Positions 1 to 5,336 of a DNA stretch of 6,963 bases are shown in pieces. A program made the translations under genes and the position numbers. The DNA is from Candidatus Gallimonas caecicola (GTDB lineage: Bacteria; Bacillota; Clostridia; Christensenellales; Borkfalkiaceae): positions 1-6,963 of the forward strand of contig CAJFNH010000068.1 of the NCBI GenBank assembly GCA_904394195.1. Direction: 5' to 3'. The notes beneath the pieces were generated by a model. The model ran no database searches, was not told where the DNA came from, and saw only the letters and a list, made by a program, of their open reading frames with translations. Position 1 is the first letter of the stretch; each line of letters opens with the position of its first letter.

Positions 1-628
1 CCCGCACGCGCGAACAGCCCGTAAGCTCTATTGCCCTTGCCACGATGGGCTCCACTCCCCTGTGTGCGCAGCCGGAGAGCACGATGAGCCCCTGTCCGGT
101 GACGACGCACAGATTGAGCTCCTCCGCAAAGGCGTCCGCGGCATACCCCGCGCCCTGCCCGAGCACAAAGCGCTCCGAGCGCATGGCGGGGTCGCAGGAG
201 ACGGCCTTGTAGACGTACACCTTCCCGCCGGGCAGCACGAGATGATCGCTCACCCGCTCGCCATTGCTGCGCAAGACTTCGTTTGTCCGGAGCAGGTCCT
301 CGTTGTGAACGGGCGAACAGACGCCCTGCCTGTACTTGAATTTGGGTACTTCGAAGCCCGTACCGTACAAAATTTTTGCAGACGTGAACGCAATCTCCGA
401 ACGCATCGCGCCGACGTGCCCGTGGTGCCCGTGCGAGAGCACCACATAGTCGAGCTGCGCAGGCGTAAGACCGAGCGCACCGAGATTGTGCGTGAAGATG
501 GCGGCGTCGCGCCCGACGTCGTAGACGATGCGCAGCCCGTCTGCTTCCACGAGTACGCAGTTTCCCTCCATGGACCAGAGTCTTTTGCTGTTATTGACGT
601 TGTCGCAAAGGGAGGTGATCCTGACCAT
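1..628 (-). CDS. MBL-fold hydrolase, COG1237-like (C-terminus beyond window)
   Basis: The frame is open from the ATG at 628 to the left edge, giving the first 209 residues. The start is well supported: AAGGAGG lies 5 nt upstream (634-640). The protein looks like the metallo-beta-lactamase-fold group that includes 7,8-dihydropterin-6-methyl-4-(beta-D-ribofuranosyl)aminobenzene 5'-phosphate synthase homologues (COG1237). An N-terminal strand region ends in YDVG (36-39), where the family usually has a D-T/V-G turn. LSHGHHGHVGA (64-74) occupies the place of the family's SHGHYDHTGG metal motif. SGCAHRG (185-191) matches the typical SGCSHRG/A histidine motif. The expected Asp of HxHxDH is Gly70, so one metal site may be altered. 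Family members are usually about 250-280 residues, so perhaps 50-70 residues are missing at the edge. There is no signal peptide, so it is probably cytosolic. The substrate is unknown. It follows apgM by 90 nt and may be cotranscribed with it. Confidence 0.85.
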   Translation of the reverse strand, partial: MVRITSLCDNVNNSKRLWSMEGNCVLVEADGLRIVYDVGRDAAIFTHNLGALGLTPAQLDYVVLSHGHHGHVGAMRSEIAFTSAKILYGTGFEVPKFKYRQGVCSPVHNEDLLRTNEVLRSNGERVSDHLVLPGGKVYVYKAVSCDPAMRSERFVLGQGAGYAADAFAEELNLCVVTGQGLIVLSGCAHRGVEPIVARAIELTGCSRVR

Positions 629-633
629 ATGGC

Positions 634-640
634 CCTCCTT
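634..640 (-). promoter_or_regulatory. Shine-Dalgarno of the MBL-fold gene
   Basis: AAGGAGG on the minus strand, 5 nt before the ATG at 628. It is a full match to the consensus and fixes the start of the truncated MBL-fold gene at Met-1 rather than at the later in-frame Met-20. Confidence 0.85.
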
Positions 641-657
641 GACCCCTATAACCGTTT

Positions 658-688
658 AAGCCTCATTTTGCAGAACAAAATGAGGCTT
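658..688 (-). repeat. Perfect 13-bp inverted repeat between apgM and the MBL gene
   Basis: AAGCCTCATTTTG (658-670) and CAAAATGAGGCTT (676-688) are exact reverse complements separated by a 5-nt loop. The hairpin lies 30 nt downstream of the apgM stop and 17 nt upstream of the MBL Shine-Dalgarno. Neither strand has a T-tract after the stem (AAACGG on the minus strand, CGGTCC on the plus strand). It is therefore not a standard intrinsic terminator. It may be an mRNA 3'-end stabiliser, a processing site, a weak or factor-assisted terminator, or a regulator site. Function is inferred only from position and symmetry. Confidence 0.6.
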
Positions 689-718
689 CGGTCCTATCGG
701 TATTGCAATATCCGGGCG

Positions 719-1951
719 TTACGCGCCGATGAGGTGCAGCCTGCCCATGACGTTGAGCACGGTGGGCATGACATCCTTACCCTCCATCCTGCCCAGTCCG
801 CCCCGGACGAACGCGCGCTCGCCAAATTCCTGCACGTCGTCGATGCGCACATGGGGCGAGCAGAAGAGGATCGGCACGGGATCGGCGGTGTGCGCGTGCA
901 GTTCGCATGCCGTGGAGTGGTCGGCGGTGACGACGAGAAGGACGTCGTCGGGCAGATCGAGGAACTCCGCCATCGCGGCGTCGCACTTCTCGATAAACTG
1001 TTTCTTGCCCTCAAAATTGCCATCCTCGGCAAGGGAGTCCGTCGCCTTGACGTGCGTGAACACAAAGTCGTACTTCTCCAGCGCCTTCTTTGCCGCAACG
1101 AACTTGTTGCGCACGTTGCTGTCGGGCAGCGCCGTAGCGCCCTCAACGTGGATGAGATCCATGCCCAGGAAGGCGCCGATGCCCTTGTACAGGCCGCCGC
1201 CCGCGATGCACGCCGCCTTCAGCCCGTACTTTTCTTCGAAGGTGGGCATCGTAGGATACATGCCCGCCCCGCGCAGCAGCAGGAAGTTTGCCGCAAGCTG
1301 GCCGTCCGCGCGGCGCTTTGCGTTGGCTTCGAGCTTGTCGAGCACCTCATAGGCGCGGCGCATGAACTTATTGAGGAGCTGCGCGGTGAACGCCGCCTCC
1401 TTCGTATCGTCCTTGGGTTTGACCTCGAGAACGGGCTTGCCCTCTTCATGCGGGTCTGCATCCGAAATATTGGCGGAGAGCCCGGGACCGCGGAATACCA
1501 CCCCCGCGCGGTGCGCCGTGCCCGGCTTGACGATGATCTTGATGCCGTCGATCTCCATGCCGTCGAGCGCCGCCGCGAACTCGTCGACCACGCGGATCCT
1601 GCCCGCACGGCGGTCGATGATGTTCCAGTCCGCATCCACCGTGCCGAAGTTGCCGCGGAACGCCACGTCCCCCTGCTGCAGCTTGATGCCCAGCCCGGCG
1701 ACCTCAATGGGGCCTCTGCCGGTGTAGTACTTGTCCATGGGATAGCCGAAGATGGCAAGGTGCGAAACGTCGCTCCCCGGGCGCACTCCCCTGCCCAATG
1801 CGTTGGACAGGCCGCACAATGACTTCTTTGCGATCGCGTCGAAATTGGGGGTGTTGGCCGCCTCGAGGGGGGTCTTGTAGCCGAATTCCTTGATGGGGCG
1901 ATCTCCCAGACCGTCATAGACGACAAAGATGACCTTGTTTACCGTTTCCAT
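719..1951 (-). CDS. apgM: Archaeal-type cofactor-independent phosphoglycerate mutase
   Basis: Interconverts 3- and 2-phosphoglycerate in glycolysis and gluconeogenesis without 2,3-bisphosphoglycerate; a cytosolic metalloenzyme of the alkaline phosphatase superfamily. At 410 residues it has the normal length of the COG3635/TIGR00306 family. Visible motifs in order: YDGLGDRP (12-19, metal ligand Asp13); PGSDVSHLAIFGY (58-70, with Ser60 aligning to the phosphorylated nucleophile); GRGPIE (78-83); DRRAGR (113-118); TAHR (145-148); HVKATDSLAEDGN (300-312); TADHST (342-347, Asp344 and His345 as metal ligands); HAHTADPVP (352-360). In the 300-312 motif Glu309 stands where most relatives have His (TDxxxHDG), so one metal ligand differs. 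The ATG at 1951 is preceded by TAAGGAGTG about 11 nt upstream. The gene has its own promoter (2039-2067) and a structured leader. Bacteria more often use GpmI or GpmA, so this may be the main or an additional mutase. Confidence 0.95.
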   Translation of the reverse strand: METVNKVIFVVYDGLGDRPIKEFGYKTPLEAANTPNFDAIAKKSLCGLSNALGRGVRPGSDVSHLAIFGYPMDKYYTGRGPIEVAGLGIKLQQGDVAFRGNFGTVDADWNIIDRRAGRIRVVDEFAAALDGMEIDGIKIIVKPGTAHRAGVVFRGPGLSANISDADPHEEGKPVLEVKPKDDTKEAAFTAQLLNKFMRRAYEVLDKLEANAKRRADGQLAANFLLLRGAGMYPTMPTFEEKYGLKAACIAGGGLYKGIGAFLGMDLIHVEGATALPDSNVRNKFVAAKKALEKYDFVFTHVKATDSLAEDGNFEGKKQFIEKCDAAMAEFLDLPDDVLLVVTADHSTACELHAHTADPVPILFCSPHVRIDDVQEFGERAFVRGGLGRMEGKDVMPTVLNVMGRLHLIGA

Positions 1952-1990
1952 TGCTTTCTGTCACTCCTTATTTTGTTTTTGATTTTCTGC

Positions 1991-2022
1991 GGCGGGCGCG
2001 AGAGCTCGTCCGGACGCCCACC
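1991..2022 (-). promoter_or_regulatory. Hairpin in the apgM 5' leader
   Basis: In the predicted leader, GGTGGGCG (2022-2015) can pair with CGCCCGCC (1998-1991) over 8 bp including one G-U. A smaller CGA/TCG stem lies inside it. An A-rich single-stranded stretch and then the ribosome binding site follow. There is no T-tract, so it is not an attenuator of the usual kind. It might stabilise the mRNA 5' end or might be incidental in GC-rich DNA. It matches no riboswitch that I recognise. Confidence 0.35.
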
Positions 2023-2038
2023 CTTTCGTACGTCACCC

Positions 2039-2067
2039 ATTATAGCATAAGATATGCGGGGTGTCAA
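2039..2067 (-). promoter_or_regulatory. Consensus sigma-A promoter of apgM
   Basis: The minus strand carries TTGACA (-35, 2062-2067), a 17-nt spacer, and TATAAT (-10, 2039-2044). Both hexamers are perfect matches at optimal spacing. The base pattern TGC before the -10 also fits an extended -10. An A-run just upstream (around 2070-2078) resembles an UP element. Transcription should begin near 2031-2033, giving a leader of about 80 nt before the apgM ATG. It sits just after the ligA terminator, so apgM is expected to be expressed strongly and independently of the pcrA-ligA operon. Confidence 0.88.
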
Positions 2068-2099
2068 ATATTTTTTTGAAAACGCCCCGTCCGTCTCAT

Positions 2100-2138
2100 A
2101 AAAAAGGCGCCGTGCACACCCTTCTCACAGCGCCCTTT
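2100..2138 (-). terminator. Intrinsic terminator after ligA
   Basis: Ten nt past the ligA stop, the minus strand reads AAAGGGCGCTGTG (2138-2126), an 11-nt loop, then CACGGCGCC followed by six T (2105-2100). The arms pair over about 12 bp with one bulged G and one G-U pair. The GC-rich stem plus T-tract is typical of a rho-independent terminator, and it closes the pcrA / oxidoreductase / ligA operon. Confidence 0.87.
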
Positions 2139-2147
2139 ATTCCACCC

Positions 2148-4091
2148 TTATTTTTCGCCCAGCATGGCGAGGAACTGCGCCTCGTCGATGACGCGGATGC
2201 CCAGCGAGAGCGCCTTCTGCAATTTGCTCCCTGCGTCCGTGCCCGCCACCACCAGCGTGGTCTTGCGCGTGACGGAGGACTGCGCCGTGCCGCCCAGCGC
2301 CTCGATGCGCTTTTGCGCCTCGGGACGGGACATGGAGGCGAGCCCGCCCGTGAGCACCACGTTCTCGCCCGCGAACGCGCCCTCCTGCGCGCGCTGCGCG
2401 TAGGTCGGCTGCACGCCCGCCGCCTTCAGCCGTGCAAGCTCTGCGCGGTTTTCCTCGTCCGCAAAGTAGTTGAGGATGGAATTTGCCGTCACGTCGCCGA
2501 TGTTTTCGAGCGCGACGAGCTGCTCAAAGGTGAGGGCGGCGACTGCCTCGACGGAGCCGAACGCCGCAAGATCGCGCGCTGCGACCCGCCCGATGCCTTC
2601 GATGCCGATGGCGTACAAAAAGCGCTCGAGGGGCAGACGGCGGCTGACGTCGATCGCCGAGAGCAGGTTGTCTATTTTCTTCTCGCGGAAGCCCTCCAGC
2701 CCCGCAAAACTCTCGGGCGTGAGCGCGTAGAGGTCGGAAAAGTTGCGCACGTTCCGCTTTTCGTAGAGCACGGTGAGCGTCGCCTCCGACAGACCCTCCA
2801 CGTCCGCCGCGTTCTTGGAGCAGTAGTGCGTGAGCTTTTGCACGACGCGGGGCGGGCAGTTGCGGTTGGAGCAGAACAGATTGGCGCCCACTTCCAGGGT
2901 GGGAGCGCCGCACGCGGGACACACCGCGGGCTTTTGCACGGGCACGCTTCCCTCGGCATGCGATACGGCGCCCAGAATTTCCGGAATGACCTCGTTGGAG
3001 CGACGCACGAGCACGCGCGAGCCCACCTTCACGTCCTTGCGCGTGAGGTCGCCGTAGTTGTTGAGCGTGGCGCGGCGCACCGTGGCGCCCGCCAGTTCCA
3101 CGGGCGAGATGAGGGCGAGGGGCGTAAGCTTGCCCGTTCTGCCCACCTGCCAGACGACCTCCTCCACGGTGGACTCCGCCTCCTCCGCCTCGAATTTGTA
3201 GGCGATCGCCCAGCGGGGAAACTTGTCGGTATAGCCCATCTGCCTGCGCACGTCCTCCGCGTCCGTCTTGATGACGGCGCCGTCGGTGAGCACATCCAGC
3301 TTTTTGCGCTCCACCTCGATCTCGTCCACGGCGGCGCGCACCTCGTCATAGGTGGAGCACACCTTGAGGAAGGGAAAGGTCTGAAATCCCCACGCCTTGA
3401 GTTTTTCGACCGCCTCCTGCTGGGAGGCGACGGGCGCGTCGCTCATATAGTTGATATCGTAAAAGACGATCTCGGGGCGGCGCGTGGCGGTCACGGCGGG
3501 GTCAAGATTGCGGATGGCGCCCGCCGCCGCATTGCGCGCGTTCTTGAGCGGCTCGTCCGGATGGGCGCGGTTGTATTCCTCCAGCACGGACAGGCGGATG
3601 ATCGCCTCGCCGCGCACTTCCAGCGTGCCCTTGTAGGGGATGGCGAGGGGAAAACTGCGCACGGTGAGCGCCTGGGCGGTGACGTCCTCCCCCTCCCTGC
3701 CGTTGCCGCGCGTTGCCGCGCGCACAAAGCGGCCCTCCGAATAGGTCAGGCACATGGTGAGCCCGTCGAACTTGTATTCGACGGTGAACTTGGCGGCGGG
3801 GTCCACCTTGTGCACGCGCGTGACAAACGCGGCGAGCTCGTCGGGCGTGACCGCCTTGTCCAGCGAAAAGAGGGGCGCGATGTGCGTATGGCGCGCAAAC
3901 GCCTTGACGGGCTCTCCCCCTACCCGCCGCGTGGGAGAATCAGGCAACCGCACGCCCGTGCTGCGCTCAAGCTCCTTGAGCTCGTCATAGAGCGCGTCGT
4001 ACTCCCTGTCCGGGACGCTGGGCGCGTCCTGCACATAGTATTCGTACGCCCACTTGTTGAGCGTATCCACAAGATAACGCATCCTGTCCAT
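2148..4091 (-). CDS. ligA: NAD+-dependent DNA ligase LigA
   Basis: Seals nicks in duplex DNA using NAD+ in replication and repair. It is complete at 647 residues, close to the usual 650-680. Domains in order: Ia with YYVQDAPSVPDREYD (18-32); adenylation domain with catalytic Lys107 in EYKFDG (105-110), TRGNG (127-131), NARNAAAG (184-191), DGAVIKTD (270-277) and RWAIAYKF (293-300); OB fold with VGRTG (316-320), ATLNN (341-345) and EVIPEI (367-372); a zinc finger with Cys391, 394, 407 and 412; helix-hairpin-helix repeats (about 430-545, for example GIEGIGRVAA); a C-terminal BRCT domain (570-647) with TGGL and AGSKLQKA. The ATG at 4091 is chosen over an in-frame ATG at 4268 because the latter adds 59 Arg/Ala-rich residues inside the upstream gene, while 4091 has AAAGGAG at the right distance and begins at the family N-terminus. 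Variants from the canonical motifs (Tyr106, Asn130) suggest a divergent LigA, possibly a second paralogue. Confidence 0.96.
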   Translation of the reverse strand: MDRMRYLVDTLNKWAYEYYVQDAPSVPDREYDALYDELKELERSTGVRLPDSPTRRVGGEPVKAFARHTHIAPLFSLDKAVTPDELAAFVTRVHKVDPAAKFTVEYKFDGLTMCLTYSEGRFVRAATRGNGREGEDVTAQALTVRSFPLAIPYKGTLEVRGEAIIRLSVLEEYNRAHPDEPLKNARNAAAGAIRNLDPAVTATRRPEIVFYDINYMSDAPVASQQEAVEKLKAWGFQTFPFLKVCSTYDEVRAAVDEIEVERKKLDVLTDGAVIKTDAEDVRRQMGYTDKFPRWAIAYKFEAEEAESTVEEVVWQVGRTGKLTPLALISPVELAGATVRRATLNNYGDLTRKDVKVGSRVLVRRSNEVIPEILGAVSHAEGSVPVQKPAVCPACGAPTLEVGANLFCSNRNCPPRVVQKLTHYCSKNAADVEGLSEATLTVLYEKRNVRNFSDLYALTPESFAGLEGFREKKIDNLLSAIDVSRRLPLERFLYAIGIEGIGRVAARDLAAFGSVEAVAALTFEQLVALENIGDVTANSILNYFADEENRAELARLKAAGVQPTYAQRAQEGAFAGENVVLTGGLASMSRPEAQKRIEALGGTAQSSVTRKTTLVVAGTDAGSKLQKALSLGIRVIDEAQFLAMLGEK

Positions 4092-4097
4092 TTCGTT

Positions 4098-4104
4098 CTC
4101 CTTT
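4098..4104 (-). promoter_or_regulatory. ligA Shine-Dalgarno overlapping the upstream stop codon
   Basis: AAAGGAG lies 6 nt upstream of the ligA ATG (4091) and shares two bases with the TAA stop (4103-4105) of the oxidoreductase. The arrangement implies cotranscription and probable translational coupling. It also decides the ligA start. Confidence 0.85.
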
Positions 4105-5281
4105 AACACGTTCCCCGTGTGACGAGCCCGCGCCGCGCCACTTCTTCGAGCAGCTCGGACAGCGGCAGAGCGCCCACGTCTACCCCTTTTCGCAGCGAGA
4201 GCGCGGCGATGAGCGCGCTCACTTCGCCCGTCAGCGCGGCGATGGGGATGACGCGCACGGCGCCCCACGCCCCGTCCGAAGCGGAGACGACGCGCCCCGC
4301 GGCGACGACGTTTCCCGCCGCCTGCGTGTAAAAGCAGCGGTAGGGAATTTCATACCAGACGCCCTTTCGCTCGAAGTCGCCGCCCACGCACAGGCTGTCC
4401 GCAAAGTGGCGGTTTGCATCCGCCCCCGTCAGCGTATATGCCCCGTCCACGCAGCGGATGGTGCGGAACTGCGGCATGTGCGGCAGCTCGACGATCTCGC
4501 GCGTGAGCTTGCCGGAGACGACGTCCTCATACAGGCGAAGCTGCCCGTTCTGCACGATGGCGTTCACCTGTTCGCGCGACGTTCCCGCCACAAAGGAGCT
4601 CTTGTCCTTGTTCAGCCAGGGCGAGACGTCGCCGATATAGTACCACCTGCGCAGCGTGCCCTCCTGCGCGGGCGCGCCGTCCGCCACATGAGCCACATAG
4701 GAGAGGGCGTTCGCGCCTTCGCGCGTGGGGAACGCGCCGCGGAAGAACACCTCGCAGGAGCCCGTGGCGTCGATATACCGCCGCGCATACACCCGCTCGG
4801 TGCCGCTCTGCGTGGCAAAGCGCAGGTGGGAGACCTGCCCGCGCGACACACGAACGTGCGTGAGCAGCGCGTCGAACACGACCTCCACCCCCTCCTCCTT
4901 GAGCCAGGCAAGCAGCGCCAGGGAAAGGAGGGTCGGGGAAAACCTGCTCACATAGCGCCCCGTCTCCGTGGGGCCCTCGCTCGCGAGGCGGCGCTCCTCC
5001 GGCGCGGCGCCCTGCCTCCAGCAGGGCGGGATGGTGCCGTAGCCGCAGCGGACGGCGCGCAGCAGCATCTCCTCGGCAATGCCGTAAATGAGCTGACTGC
5101 CCCTTCCGTCGCACATGGGCTCCCACCAATTCACAAGGCCGTTGGTCGCCAGTCCGCCCAGGGTCACGCTGCGCTCGAGCAGCACCGTGCGCAGCCCCGC
5201 CCTGGCAGCCGAGACCGCCGCGGCGCAGCCCGCAACGCCGCCGCCCACAACGGCAACGTCGTACCTTTTATCACCGATCAT
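4103..5281 (-). CDS. FAD-dependent oxidoreductase (FAD_oxidored family), substrate unknown
   Basis: A 392-residue flavoprotein, probably cytosolic, with no signal peptide or membrane span. The N-terminal Rossmann motif is VVGGGVAGCAAA (11-22), with the ribose-binding Glu36 at the end of the second strand, followed by LGGLATNGLV (41-50), typical of the PF12831-like group. YIDATGSCEV (169-178) is the usual DATGD-type segment. The C-terminal block NVVAAGRVVSASDGAWGAVRV (324-344) and ALTGEVSALIAAL (349-361) corresponds to the family's GR-S-S...R and TG-(Q)-A-A-G-A-A motifs that close the FAD site. A central RTIRCVDGAYTLTGAD (273-288) and YEIPYRCF (310-317) are also family hallmarks. The length is slightly short for the family. 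The start has a GAGG core 5 nt upstream (5287-5290). It sits 55 nt after pcrA, and its stop overlaps the ligA ribosome binding site, so it is part of that operon. Relatives include enzymes of very different substrates, so no reaction is assigned. Confidence 0.87.
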   Translation of the reverse strand: MIGDKRYDVAVVGGGVAGCAAAVSAARAGLRTVLLERSVTLGGLATNGLVNWWEPMCDGRGSQLIYGIAEEMLLRAVRCGYGTIPPCWRQGAAPEERRLASEGPTETGRYVSRFSPTLLSLALLAWLKEEGVEVVFDALLTHVRVSRGQVSHLRFATQSGTERVYARRYIDATGSCEVFFRGAFPTREGANALSYVAHVADGAPAQEGTLRRWYYIGDVSPWLNKDKSSFVAGTSREQVNAIVQNGQLRLYEDVVSGKLTREIVELPHMPQFRTIRCVDGAYTLTGADANRHFADSLCVGGDFERKGVWYEIPYRCFYTQAAGNVVAAGRVVSASDGAWGAVRVIPIAALTGEVSALIAALSLRKGVDVGALPLSELLEEVARRGLVTRGTC

Positions 5282-5336
5282 CCTTCCCTCTCCCGTCCAT
5301 ATTTTTCCACTGCGTCCTTTACAAACAGGACCGCTG

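Noticed and set aside
62..1822. 586-residue plus-strand open frame opposite the MBL gene and apgM
   Set aside because: It is exactly in codon register with both minus-strand genes and spans the gap between them. It stays open because the sense genes nearly avoid TTA, CTA and TCA codons. The product is Arg/Ala/Val/His-rich with no recognisable domain and no good ribosome binding site.
3701..3720. Tandem 10-bp repeat (CGTTGCCGCG twice) inside ligA
   Set aside because: It falls on the codons of the conserved TRGNG motif, which explains the composition. A recent 10-bp duplication would have broken the frame, and the frame is intact.
2061..4106. 681-residue plus-strand open frame opposite ligA
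   Set aside because: Same codon-register antisense effect. It begins inside the apgM promoter and crosses the ligA terminator, and its product resembles no protein family.
4092..4268. N-terminal extension of LigA by 59 residues from an upstream in-frame ATG
   Set aside because: The extension is Arg/Ala-rich, lies wholly within the oxidoreductase coding region, and lacks the strong Shine-Dalgarno that precedes 4091.
5278..5310. Ten-residue GTG frame in the pcrA-oxidoreductase gap whose TGA overlaps the downstream ATG
   Set aside because: Too short to support as a gene. The apparent coupling overlap may be chance, and the flavoenzyme has its own ribosome binding site.
5312..5334. Short hairpin (GCGTCCT / AGGACCGC) in the pcrA-oxidoreductase gap
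   Set aside because: Only about 7 bp with a bulge and no T-tract; not convincing as a terminator or attenuator.
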